A stretch of DNA of 51,741 nt from positions 1 through 51,741 of the forward strand of contig CAJXUS010000031.1 of NCBI GenBank assembly GCA_913060675.1, read 5' to 3'. Position numbers and translations under genes: made by a program. Positions within the stretch are counted from its first letter, which is position 1; each line of letters starts with the position of its first letter. The notes under the pieces are model-generated. The model worked only from the letters and a program-made list of their open reading frames with translations, ran no database searches and was not told the DNA's origin. This DNA is from an uncultured Rhodospirillales bacterium. Lineage in GTDB: Bacteria; Pseudomonadota; Alphaproteobacteria; Kiloniellales; Kiloniellaceae. Shown here one piece after another: positions 43,034 to 51,681 of the stretch.

Positions 43034-43299
43034 TCGAGAACCTCCTATTGCGAGCAGTTGTCACAATCCCTCCTTATGCGTGGTGCTCGAACAGTGGGTT
43101 CGATGAGTTCAAGGCCCCATATGTCGAATACTTTCCCAGGTGGAGGGGGGAGGCACGGGCCATGCCTATGTAAATAACTTACTTCAAGCTATTTCTAAGC
43201 GCAACATACTCAATCTATCTAGGGCGGGTTTGTTATGAGCGATCTTTTCATTAATCAAAAGCACAACACCCAATTATTACCAGCACCTAATCATTGGGT

Positions 43300-43764
43300 T
43301 CAAAACTTCAGCGGGGCGTTGTCGGTGACTTCTTTCATGACAAAGAAGGTGCGGGTTTGGCGTACGCCGGGTAGGGCGATGAGTTTGTCGCCGTGCAGTT
43401 TGTTGAAGTCAGCCATATCCCGGACCCGAATTTTCAGGAAGTAGTCGAAGTCTCCAGCTACCAAGTGACAATCCAAGACAAAATCTAGCTTTTTGATCGT
43501 GGTTTCAAACTCGGCGAAACTCTCGGGCGTTGATCTGTCGAGCACGACCCCGACCATGACCAAGGCGGCGCGGTCAACTTTGTCCGGAGATATCTCGGCG
43601 CGGACGGATTTGATAATGCCCTGATCAAACAGCTTTTGCGTGCGCCGATGACAGGTGGCGGGACTGACGTTGACCAGGTCTGCCAACTCAGCGTTGCTGA
43701 GGCGTCCGTCGCTTTGCAGGTGTTTTAACATCTTACGATCAATGCGATCTATCTCATGTTGCAT
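43300..43764 (-). CDS. Lrp/AsnC-family regulator, probable controller of acdS
   Basis: 154-aa regulator. The N-terminal helix-turn-helix is MLKHLQSDGRLSNAELADLV, then NVSPATCHRRTQKL. The C-terminal RAM domain contains VLDCHLVAGDFDYFLKIRVRD, which binds amino acids. It is divergent from the ACC deaminase gene with 178 bases between, the same arrangement as acdR-acdS in rhizobia and Pseudomonas, where the Lrp protein activates acdS when ACC is present. Confidence 0.88.
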   Translation of the reverse strand: MQHEIDRIDRKMLKHLQSDGRLSNAELADLVNVSPATCHRRTQKLFDQGIIKSVRAEISPDKVDRAALVMVGVVLDRSTPESFAEFETTIKKLDFVLDCHLVAGDFDYFLKIRVRDMADFNKLHGDKLIALPGVRQTRTFFVMKEVTDNAPLKF

Positions 43765-43818
43765 GGAAGATTCTTCCGAAAATATTCAATTTATATATCT
43801 AAGTAGATCAATTTTTCA

Positions 43819-43828
43819 GACAATTGTC
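43819..43828. promoter_or_regulatory. Palindrome in the Lrp/acdS promoter
   Basis: Perfect 10-base palindrome GACAATTGTC in the AT-rich divergent promoter. Candidate Lrp-type binding site. Short, so it is only suggestive. Confidence 0.3.
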
Positions 43829-43942
43829 ATTATTTATGATTTTTTGACTGAACATTAGAGAGCACCTTTCAAGTGGTTTTCGTTAGGCTTTTAGAGATAA
43901 ATAGCGCCGTTAAGCGCGAAAATTGATGAAAGGTATACTCAG

Positions 43943-44959
43943 ATGAATTTGAATAAATTTGAACGCTATCCTCTTACTTTTGGACCGACCCCGATAGAAT
44001 ATTTACCAAGGATGAGCGCGGCACTGGGCGGCAAGGTCGAGATCTATGCCAAACGCGAAGACTGTAATTCCGGGCTCGCGATGGGTGGAAATAAGCTCCG
44101 TAAACTGGAATACATCGTGCCCGATGCCTTAGCCTCAAATGCTGATACCCTGGTTTCTATTGGTGGGGTGCAGTCAAACCATACCAGAATGGTCGCGGCC
44201 GTAGCGGCGAAAATTGGCATGAAGTGCCGCCTGGTACAGGAAAGCTGGGTCCCCCATGAGGACGCGGTTTATGATCGGGTTGGAAATATCCTAATGACCC
44301 GTTTGATGGGCGCGGATTGCCGGATTGTTGATGATGGCTTTGATATCGGTATTCGTCATTCCTGGGAAGAAGCCATGCAGTCCGTTCGTGACGAGGGCGG
44401 TGTGCCCTATGGTATCCCGGCCGGGGCATCGGTACATAAATACGGTGGTCTTGGATATGTGGGCTTTGCGGAGGAAGTCCGAACCCAAGAAGAAGAGCTT
44501 GGTTTCAAGTTTGATTACATTATTGTCTGCGTTGTTACGGGCTCCACTCAGGCAGGGATGATCGTTGGTTTTGCGGCAGACGGTCGGGCAGATCGGGTTA
44601 TTGGCATCGATGGATCAGGCACACCAGAACAAACGCGAGCTCAGGTACGAAAGATCGTCGATAACACCGCTGATCTGGTTGAGCTTGGGCGTGTGGTGCG
44701 TGATGACGAGATCATCATAAACCCAGATTATGCTTATCCGGCTTATGGTGTGCCGAGTGCTGAGACCAATACAGCCATTCGTTTTGCGGCCCAGACCGAG
44801 GCCATGATTACAGACCCGGTCTATGAGGGAAAATCCATGCAGGGCATGATGGACTTGGTCGAGAAAGATTTTTTCCCAAAGGGATCCAAAATACTTTACG
44901 CCCATCTTGGCGGAGCCCCTGCGCTTAACGGCTACAGTTATACCTATCGCAACGGGTAA
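43943..44959 (+). CDS. acdS: 1-aminocyclopropane-1-carboxylate deaminase
   Basis: 338-aa PLP enzyme that opens ACC, the ethylene precursor, to 2-oxobutyrate and ammonia. Lys51 ([10 protein letters not shown]) is the PLP lysine; GGVQSNHTR (74-82) holds Ser78; Tyr294 is the second catalytic Tyr. The two residues that separate ACC deaminase from D-cysteine desulfhydrase are both of the deaminase kind: Glu295 (DPVYEGKS) and Leu322 (AHLGG). The length equals that of known AcdS. It lowers plant or algal ethylene in characterised bacteria. Divergent from an Lrp gene, and a regulator plus aminotransferase face it. Confidence 0.93.
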   Translation: MNLNKFERYPLTFGPTPIEYLPRMSAALGGKVEIYAKREDCNSGLAMGGNKLRKLEYIVPDALASNADTLVSIGGVQSNHTRMVAAVAAKIGMKCRLVQESWVPHEDAVYDRVGNILMTRLMGADCRIVDDGFDIGIRHSWEEAMQSVRDEGGVPYGIPAGASVHKYGGLGYVGFAEEVRTQEEELGFKFDYIIVCVVTGSTQAGMIVGFAADGRADRVIGIDGSGTPEQTRAQVRKIVDNTADLVELGRVVRDDEIIINPDYAYPAYGVPSAETNTAIRFAAQTEAMITDPVYEGKSMQGMMDLVEKDFFPKGSKILYAHLGGAPALNGYSYTYRNG

Positions 44960-44991
44960 CATGGACGAATGGTTGTGATTATTCGGTGTGG

Positions 44992-45627
44992 TTATTCAGG
45001 CAACGCCTGCTGTTTTTTCTGCTTGAGATAGTTATAGATTGTGGCCCGGCTTAGGCCAAGAACACGCGAGGCATAGGCGGTGGAATTTTTCCCACTGAAG
45101 GCACCGCTGTCTTCGAGGGCGAAAACCAGTTCTTTACGTTGTGCCCCGGTCATCTGCTGGATAATCACACCCTTTTCGATCACCCAGGCATTGATGAATT
45201 CGTTGATGCGCTCGTGCCAGTCTTCTTTGAACAGGACGTCCGGTTTCTCGCCGTTGTCCGGCACAGCGATCAAGGCATCAAAAGCTTGCTTTGCAATGTG
45301 AAAGTGAGAGACATCGGCGTTTAGGCACATAATCCCGGTTGGTCTGTCATCGTCATCGCGGATAACAACGGATATGGATTTAAGCCGTTTACCATCCCAG
45401 TTGACCTTTTCATAGGGCCCGATGACCCGATCGTTGGGGTTGAAATCAATCTCGTGCAGCAGCGATGGTTCGCCTAACTCGCGTTTAGAGAAATTATTGG
45501 CAATATGGACCACTTGTTCGGTTTCGAGATCGTGGATTACAACTTCGATATAGGGCCGGAACAACGCAGAAATTGCGTTGGCAATCTCTGCGTAATTTCG
45601 AAGTCTCGGTTTCATATTGGGCTTCAT
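44992..45627 (-). CDS. YheO/DauR-type PAS-HTH regulator
   Basis: 211-aa transcription factor. The N-terminal YheO-like PAS domain covers ISALFRPYIEVVIHDLETEQ to about residue 115 (GIMCLNADVSHFH). The C-terminal helix-turn-helix is YASRVLGLSRATIYNYLKQ. DauR of this family controls D-arginine use in Pseudomonas. It starts 12 bases after the aminotransferase gene on the same strand, so it is co-transcribed with it and likely regulates it. Confidence 0.85.
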   Translation of the reverse strand: MKPNMKPRLRNYAEIANAISALFRPYIEVVIHDLETEQVVHIANNFSKRELGEPSLLHEIDFNPNDRVIGPYEKVNWDGKRLKSISVVIRDDDDRPTGIMCLNADVSHFHIAKQAFDALIAVPDNGEKPDVLFKEDWHERINEFINAWVIEKGVIIQQMTGAQRKELVFALEDSGAFSGKNSTAYASRVLGLSRATIYNYLKQKKQQALPE

Positions 45628-45639
45628 ACGACTTTCAGC

Positions 45640-46752
45640 TTAACCAAAGTTACTTTTGGTATAATCGGATAGCTCTTTCAGCCCGACCCGTAAATGCTCA
45701 ATTGGGGCGCCGATGCCAATGCGGATATAACCATCAAGGCCATAAACATCGCCAGGCAGTAACATAATGCTGCGCTTTTCGCGGATTTCGTGGATCAGCT
45801 TGGTGGAATTAATTGGCATGGCATACCGCATAAAAGCCATACCGCCCGCCTTGGGGAGGTGACAGCTATACTGGTTATTCTCTTGTAACCAGCTCGATAA
45901 CAAATCGACGTTGGCGTTTAGCAACGTGCGGCTTCTGTTTAGAACTTCGGCGCGTTTTTCGGGCTGGATTACGATGTTTGCCACGTACTCGCTAATGGCG
46001 CTGGTGGTGATAGAGGTATAATCCTTGGCCTGCCAGCAGGTGTAGATAACATCAGCGGAGCCAACCAGCCAGCCAATGCGCAAACCCGGCAGCGCGAGGG
46101 CTTTGGAAAGCCCGGCTGTGACGATGGCTTTTTCATAGAGATCGGCAAAGGTAGCAGTTTCGCGGCCATCGAGTTCTGAGCCGCGATAAACTTCATCGGC
46201 GTGCAGATAAAGATCGTGTTCGCGTGAGATATCAACCAGCTCCGTCATTGCTGCTTCATCAAGCAGGCTACCTGTCGGGTTATTGGGGTGGCAGATCGTA
46301 ATCATTTTGGTGCGCGGGGTAATGGCAGCGCACAGTTCATCCATATCCGGAAGCCAGCCAAGTTCTTCGCACAACTGGACTTCGACCACGTTCACACCCA
46401 ATGCCTTGGCCCAACCCCACATTTGCAAATAGTTGGGCACAAAGACAATGAGATCATCGCCGGGGTTTAACACTGACATCACCAGCAGGAAGTTGGCCTC
46501 GGCAGAACCGTTGGTAATGATAACATCATCGGGGGTGCGGTTCTCATAGAGGTTCGCCACTGACTGGCGGAGCTCGGTCCCGCCATTGGTCCAGCCATAT
46601 CCCAACTCAACATCCAATAGGCTTGCGAGTTGATTTGGGCTCAGGAGTTCACGCAGGGTATAGGGGTGGACACCACTGTCTGAAAGATTGTGCTCGACCG
46701 TGTTTTCATAAAGCGACTGAATACGCTCTAGCGTGAATTCCTGGAATTTCAT
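45640..46752 (-). CDS. Class I/II PLP aminotransferase
   Basis: 370-aa fold-type I PLP enzyme. PLP-contacting residues in view: Asn158 (HPNNPTGS), Asp186 and Tyr189 (HADEVYRG), Lys217 (GLSKALALPG) and Arg225. Tyr108 follows the PN(Y) motif. The subgroup includes aspartate/tyrosine-type transaminases and related lyases or capreomycidine-synthase-like enzymes; the substrate is unknown. It is the first gene of a two-gene operon with the YheO/DauR-type regulator and lies near acdS, so an amino-acid catabolic role with 2-oxo acids is plausible (inference). Confidence 0.86.
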   Translation of the reverse strand: MKFQEFTLERIQSLYENTVEHNLSDSGVHPYTLRELLSPNQLASLLDVELGYGWTNGGTELRQSVANLYENRTPDDVIITNGSAEANFLLVMSVLNPGDDLIVFVPNYLQMWGWAKALGVNVVEVQLCEELGWLPDMDELCAAITPRTKMITICHPNNPTGSLLDEAAMTELVDISREHDLYLHADEVYRGSELDGRETATFADLYEKAIVTAGLSKALALPGLRIGWLVGSADVIYTCWQAKDYTSITTSAISEYVANIVIQPEKRAEVLNRSRTLLNANVDLLSSWLQENNQYSCHLPKAGGMAFMRYAMPINSTKLIHEIREKRSIMLLPGDVYGLDGYIRIGIGAPIEHLRVGLKELSDYTKSNFG

Positions 46753-47120
46753 AGGACACCTGTATCGTGAATGACGTTTTTAAAAGTTGATGCCATCATA
46801 AATGGAGTAATTATAAAATAAAGTCTAAAATGGACTGTATTGTCAAATTTTAAAAACATTTTTAGAACTCACTGACGACTGTACGCCGTCTACATCAATT
46901 ATGGCGGGTGTTTTGAAGACTATCCTGTTGGAGTGTCTTGAGTTGGGGTAATCTCATTTATTCAATAGCCAGTTTCGTAAATATTGAAGCTCCTCTATAA
47001 GTTGAGGGAAGTATTCTATTGCTTGTAATTGTCTAGTCACTCCACTACTTTTTCGTTCAAGCTTTAACCCTTATATTATATGAAAATTACAGGGTTAAAT
47101 AGAGTGTGGGGGAATGTAAA
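46753..47120. other. Intergenic region between aminotransferase and broken Sel1 gene
   Basis: About 370 bases, AT-rich. It carries the aminotransferase promoter and the leader of the Sel1 copy, ending in GTGGGGGAA before the GTG start. No other gene or RNA recognised. Confidence 0.4.
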
Positions 47121-47843
47121 GTGTTTCAATATCGTATGGTTTATGCCGTTCTAGGCTACCTTGCCGTATCGGTTGTTTTATCAGGGTGCGTAAGTACTAA
47201 AACGCCGCTGGAAGAACAGGCGATAAAGCCTTTAGGGCTTTATACTGAACTTTGTAAGGAAGGAAGTGTTGTTGGCTGTCGAAAGCTTGCAACGATCTAA
47301 CTCGAAGGCAAAGTCGTTGAGAAAAATGAGAAAAAAGCCGCCACTCTTTACCAAAAATCCTGCGCCGGAGGAGATGAAAAGGTCTGTGTGACACTTGGTT
47401 ACATGTATGAGTATGGTCGTGGGGTGGATCACAATCATACCAGAGCATTCGAGCTTTATAGCCAGCTTTGTGAAAATGGGAGTGGTATCGGTTGTGTTAA
47501 TCTCGGCAGGTTGTACGAAATTGCCCGTGGTGTTGAGTGGGATCTCACAAAAGCTGTTTCTTTATATGTCGAAGCATGTGAGGGCGGGTATGGACCCGGC
47601 TGTGTTGAAGCGGGGAAAAAATATGGTCGGGGTTTCGGTGTTGAAATGGATAAATCAATATCTTTTGAATATTACAAAAAAGGTTGTGACAGCCTTTACC
47701 CCTTGAGCTGCAGTGTCGTTAGTTATTTATATAAAACGGGTATTGGAGTTGATAAAGACCCCGACAAGGTGAAAATTTATGACCAAAAGGCTTGTTCCTT
47801 GGGATTAGAACTAAAATGCCCTGGTTTTAAACCTTTCAATTGA
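47121..47843 (+). pseudogene. Sel1/Hcp-like lipoprotein gene with an internal stop
   Basis: One frame runs from GTG 47121 to 47843 with a single TAA at 47298-47300. Before it: a lipoprotein signal (VSVVLSGC lipobox) and the first pair CKEGSVVGC, ending LATI. After it: LEGKVVEKNEKKAATLYQKS and five more C-x7-C pairs (CAGGDEKVC, CENGSGIGC, CEGGYGPGC, CDSLYPLSC, CSLGLELKC). The stop replaces the aromatic residue normally found there in Sel1 repeats (MY/IY-x-x-G), so a TAT or TAC to TAA change is the simplest cause. GGGGGA at 47108-47113 is the ribosome site. It is either a recent pseudogene or a read error. Confidence 0.8.
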
Positions 47844-47870
47844 TGAATTTTCCTAAATAGGATCAATAAA

Positions 47871-49280
47871 GTGTCGAGCTTCATACCGTTTTATCGTGCC
47901 CTGATTTTATTTACACTTATGGGATTCCCTGCATCTGTTCAAGCATTTGGCTTGAGTGAGAAAGCAAATTTAGCGCTTAGTAAACAGCACTGTAGTGATG
48001 GATACCAAAGGTCGTGTTCAGCCCTTGGTTATAGGTATTTACGTGGTAATGGCGTAATACAGGATTTTAATAAAGCCGTTATGTATTTCAAGGATGCTTG
48101 TAACGAATATGATGCATTTGGATGTATTGAATTGGCCAAAATGTACGAAAAAGGTCAATACGTTGAACAGAGCTCTAAGGTTGCGACCAACCTTTTTATA
48201 AAAGCTTGTAAAGGGGGTTCAGGTTGGGGGTGCGGTTATGTTGGAGATAGTTACTCGTTAGGTCGAGGTATTGATCAAGACTTTCAAAAGGCAGCACATC
48301 TCTACAAACTATCCTGTGATGATGGTCTTATTGCTAGGTGTAAAAATATCAAAGATCTTATGAGCGAGAATAAGATTAAAAAATTAACCAAGCAGGCTAC
48401 CTTGGCTCAAAATAAAGAGGAGGAGCATCGTAAAGAAACACGGATTGAAGATTTCAAATTCAAATGTAAGAACGGTGATCTTATTTCCTGTACAATTCTA
48501 GGTAATCAATTCCTTGTCGACGATGTTTTTGTGGGTAAACAAAAATCAATTCCTTACTTTGAAATGGCCTGTGAAGGTGGAGAACCTATCTCTTGTCATT
48601 TGTTTGCCCAATATTTTACCGGGCATGGTGAATTTGAACGAGATTATGAAAGTGCATTTTTTTATTATCAACGATCATGTGAAGGTGGATATATATTGTC
48701 CTGCCTTGAATTAGGTGATTTTTATCAAAGAGGAAAAGGCGTTAAGCGTGATTATGTTAAAGCATTATCTTTGTTTAAAGAGGCCTGTGATAATGGTTGG
48801 ATACGGGGATGTCCAAGTTTAGGGCTGATGTATAAAAAAACCGATACTGCTTATAATACTCCGGTTAAAAATCTAGATACATTAGATGCAGATGAGCTGG
48901 AGAAATCATGCCGTGCTGAAAACTATAAGGCTTGTTATCAATTGGGCAAACGTTTCAAAGAAGGTAATGGAGTAAAGTTCGATTTTGAAAAAGCTCGCCA
49001 GCTATACAAGAAAGCTTGTTATGGGCGTTTCTTAGGAAGTTGTACGAGTATTTTTGTTTTACAAGTTGAAGTCCCACTTCTAAATGTAAAACAAGACATT
49101 CAGCATTGGGAACAGGAATGTAATGTGGGGCTTAACAATGCCTGCAATACGCTTGGGGATTTATATATTGAAGGACACGGTGTTCGTAAGAACGTAGAAT
49201 TGGCAATACGTTTTTATAAAGAAGGGTGCCGACAGGGGGATAAGAAAAGCTGTAACAGGCTAGAAATGTTATCTTTGTGA
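47871..49280 (+). CDS. Exported Sel1/Hcp-like repeat protein, 469 aa
   Basis: The signal peptide (FYRALILFTLMGFPASVQA) is cleaved before FGL. Twelve C-x7-C pairs follow in two blocks separated by a ~30-residue charged helix (KKLTKQATLAQNKEEEHRKE): CSDGYQRSC to CDDGLIARC, then CKNGDLISC onward to CRQGDKKSC. Several repeats are irregular (an Asp/Thr-rich insert near DTAYNTPVKNL; an insert before CNVGLNNAC). The start is GTG 27 bases after the broken paralogue. Predicted two-lobed periplasmic solenoid. Confidence 0.87.
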   Translation: MSSFIPFYRALILFTLMGFPASVQAFGLSEKANLALSKQHCSDGYQRSCSALGYRYLRGNGVIQDFNKAVMYFKDACNEYDAFGCIELAKMYEKGQYVEQSSKVATNLFIKACKGGSGWGCGYVGDSYSLGRGIDQDFQKAAHLYKLSCDDGLIARCKNIKDLMSENKIKKLTKQATLAQNKEEEHRKETRIEDFKFKCKNGDLISCTILGNQFLVDDVFVGKQKSIPYFEMACEGGEPISCHLFAQYFTGHGEFERDYESAFFYYQRSCEGGYILSCLELGDFYQRGKGVKRDYVKALSLFKEACDNGWIRGCPSLGLMYKKTDTAYNTPVKNLDTLDADELEKSCRAENYKACYQLGKRFKEGNGVKFDFEKARQLYKKACYGRFLGSCTSIFVLQVEVPLLNVKQDIQHWEQECNVGLNNACNTLGDLYIEGHGVRKNVELAIRFYKEGCRQGDKKSCNRLEMLSL

Positions 49281-49417
49281 AGATTTATATATTTTGAATA
49301 AGGATAAAATTATTTCTCAATTATCCTCATCCTTCTCATGAAAAATTCTCACTGGTCAAAGTCCACCAATAAAGCAATTATAAGATCCGTCGTTTTATCA
49401 GGTGAGAACTCCATAAC

Positions 49418-50062
49418 ATGATTGATATGTCTATTTTGCCGTTGTTTTTTACGGCGATTTTCTTTTTGGTGATTTCTCCGGGGCCGGATCTGGTGTTGAT
49501 TACGGCTTATTCTTCTACCCGCGGTTTTCGGTTTGGTTTGATGATTACGCTGGGGATCTTTCTAGCCGGGGTGATCCAGACTTTGTTGGTGGCTTTTGGT
49601 CTTGGTCAACTCATGCAGGCGATGCCTAGCTTTGCCTATGGAGTTAAGATCGTCGGGGCGGTTTATTTGTCTTGGTTGGGGTTCAAGATGCTCAAGTCCT
49701 GGTATAATAATAAACAATTGCCAAATGCTTCGGAAAAAGCAACATCTTTAAGCGCGCTTGACCTGATATCCAAGGGGATGTTTAGTAATTTACTTAATCC
49801 CAAGGCATTGATCTTTTTTAGTCTTTTTATTCCTCAATTCACGCGTGGATCAGACGGTTTGAGCCTTCAAATCTTGATCCTTGGTATGTTGCTCTGTTGT
49901 TGTGCTTTCCTTGCCAACCTTGGCTTTTCTTTGGTTTTCAGTAAGCTGGGTCAGGTACTTGGCAATAAAATAAAGTCGGGAGGAAATTTTGCCCGCCATA
50001 TCGACGGTCTTCTTGGGGTTATCTTTGTTGGCTTGGCAACACGCTTGGCGTTGAGTAAATAA
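49418..50062 (+). CDS. LysE-family translocator
   Basis: 214-aa membrane protein with about six helices. FFLVISPGPDLVLITAYSST is the family signature, and GMFSNLLNPKALIFFSLFIP the central motif. Exports amino acids or homoserine lactones in relatives. It starts a short plus-strand cluster with an alpha/beta hydrolase and a nitrilase-type amidase (52- and 19-base gaps), perhaps one transcript for amide or lactone metabolism (inference). Confidence 0.88.
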   Translation: MIDMSILPLFFTAIFFLVISPGPDLVLITAYSSTRGFRFGLMITLGIFLAGVIQTLLVAFGLGQLMQAMPSFAYGVKIVGAVYLSWLGFKMLKSWYNNKQLPNASEKATSLSALDLISKGMFSNLLNPKALIFFSLFIPQFTRGSDGLSLQILILGMLLCCCAFLANLGFSLVFSKLGQVLGNKIKSGGNFARHIDGLLGVIFVGLATRLALSK

Positions 50063-50114
50063 AGAGAGCCCGTTTAGTAATCCTGAGGCGCTTAACTTAC
50101 AAGAAAGTGAATTG

Positions 50115-50849
50115 ATGAGACCTGTTGTCCTGGTTCATGGCTTGTTTGGCCATTTAAACGATCCGCGTATTTTAAATGCGATCGCAGACCGGAACATCTT
50201 TGCGCCTGATCTCTTGGGTTATGGAGTCTATCGAAACTCGAGGATCGAGGGTCTTACCCTGATGGAACAGGCCGATCATGTCGCGGGTTTTATCCGTGAT
50301 ATCAATCTGGAGCCTGTGAACCTTGTTGGCCATTCTGTGGGCGGCGCGGTGTCTGTTCTGCTTGCGGCCCACTATCCTGAACTTGTTGCCACGCTGACAT
50401 CTGTGGAAGGCAATTTTACTCTCAAGGATGCTTTCTGGTCGGCACAAGTCGCCAAACAGGGTTTGGCGGAGGTCGAAGCAACCATTGCAGGCTATAAAGC
50501 GGATCCCGATGGCTGGATTTCCGGCGTTGGCGTAGAGCTTAACGACTGGACAAAAACCTTAGCCCGTAGCTGGCTCGATAACCAACCCGCCACGACTATA
50601 AAAGCCCAAGCCCGCGCCGTAGTAGAGGCAACTGGAAAGCCCGAATATCTCGAGCACATTCGCCAGTTGATGGCATCGGACATGCCCTATCACCTGCTTG
50701 CGGGTGAAAACTCACGCCAAGGCTGGGATGTTCCTAACTGGGCAGCCGAGAGCGCCACCAGTAACCAAGACATCCCCGGCACCGGACACCTGATGATGGC
50801 AGAAAATCCAGAGGCCTTTGGTGAGGTTATCCGGGGAAACTGTGTGTGA
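50115..50849 (+). CDS. Alpha/beta hydrolase
   Basis: 244-aa hydrolase. Oxyanion motif VVLVHGLFGHL, nucleophile elbow VGHSVGGAVS with Ser74, and catalytic His in IPGTGHLMM. The acid is probably the Asp in the VP-strand region. No signal peptide. ATG 50115 is used; a TTG one codon earlier is the alternative. The downstream amidase starts 19 bases after the stop, so translation may be coupled. Confidence 0.85.
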   Translation: MRPVVLVHGLFGHLNDPRILNAIADRNIFAPDLLGYGVYRNSRIEGLTLMEQADHVAGFIRDINLEPVNLVGHSVGGAVSVLLAAHYPELVATLTSVEGNFTLKDAFWSAQVAKQGLAEVEATIAGYKADPDGWISGVGVELNDWTKTLARSWLDNQPATTIKAQARAVVEATGKPEYLEHIRQLMASDMPYHLLAGENSRQGWDVPNWAAESATSNQDIPGTGHLMMAENPEAFGEVIRGNCV

Positions 50850-50868
50850 TTTCAGAGTGTCGCCTTCT

Positions 50869-51681
50869 ATGAATAATTCTCTTTGTATTGCGATTGCTCA
50901 GAGCAGAATAGATGCAGACGTCTCTTCAAATGGTGCTCAAATTCGGATGTTGATGAGGGAAGCCCGGCAAGGTGGCGCGCGGATCATTCATTTTCCTGAA
51001 GCCGCACTTTCCGGTTATATCAAAGCTCAAATTAAAGACTGGGATCAGGTTGACTGGGCCACCCTTGAACAAGAGCTTTCTTCTATTGTATGCGAGGCCG
51101 CGCGGCTAGGCATTTGGGTGGTGTTGGGCTGTAATCATCGCTTGGACAATGCAAAACGCCCACATAACAGCCTTTATGTGATCTCTGATAAAGGCGAGAT
51201 TATCCATCGTTACGATAAGCGATATTGTTCAAATACCGAAGTTACAGGCTGGTACACACCCGGGACTGATCCGATTTACTTTGATGTTGAGGGGTTTAGA
51301 TTTGGCTGTGCTCTCTGCATTGAAATAAACTTCATGGAAGTTTTTGCGCAATACGAGCAGGTGCAGGCGGACTGTATTTTATTCTCTGCCTACTCAGAAG
51401 ACCCAATTTACGGGATACAGGTCCAAGGCTATGCCGCCACGAACAACTTTTGGATTTCGGTCTCTACCCCGGCACAATGTTCTCAAGGTCTGGTAAGTGG
51501 CTTAATCGACCCAAGAGGCTATGTCATCGCTCAATGTGAAAAGAACAACGATCCTCAGGTGCTAATAGAGACACTTAATCGTAATGATCCAGATTTAGAG
51601 GTGGCCCTGACAAAAGCGCGTCCATGGCGAAGAGAATCCCGAAGAGGTGATATCTATACACAAACAATTGAAGGTAAATAA
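50869..51681 (+). CDS. Carbon-nitrogen hydrolase (nitrilase superfamily)
   Basis: 270-aa cytoplasmic enzyme. Catalytic Glu44 (HFPEAALSGY), Lys117 (HRYDKRYC) and Cys150 (GCALCIEINF) complete the nitrilase triad. Members hydrolyse amides, nitriles or N-carbamoyl compounds; the substrate is unknown. The ATG at 50869 places the first strand (LCIAIAQSRI) at the N-terminus as in the family. GTG 50842 (GGGGA upstream) would add nine residues and overlap the upstream gene. Last complete gene; only 60 bases remain after it. Confidence 0.88.
   Translation: MNNSLCIAIAQSRIDADVSSNGAQIRMLMREARQGGARIIHFPEAALSGYIKAQIKDWDQVDWATLEQELSSIVCEAARLGIWVVLGCNHRLDNAKRPHNSLYVISDKGEIIHRYDKRYCSNTEVTGWYTPGTDPIYFDVEGFRFGCALCIEINFMEVFAQYEQVQADCILFSAYSEDPIYGIQVQGYAATNNFWISVSTPAQCSQGLVSGLIDPRGYVIAQCEKNNDPQVLIETLNRNDPDLEVALTKARPWRRESRRGDIYTQTIEGK

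Noticed and set aside
43235..43444. 69-aa plus-strand frame
   Set aside because: Mostly opposite the Lrp gene; no coding signal outside the overlap.
17623..49280. Sel1 cluster as TPR or Sel1 intracellular effectors
   Set aside because: Signal peptides or lipoboxes and regular C-x7-C pairs fit exported Hcp-like proteins better.
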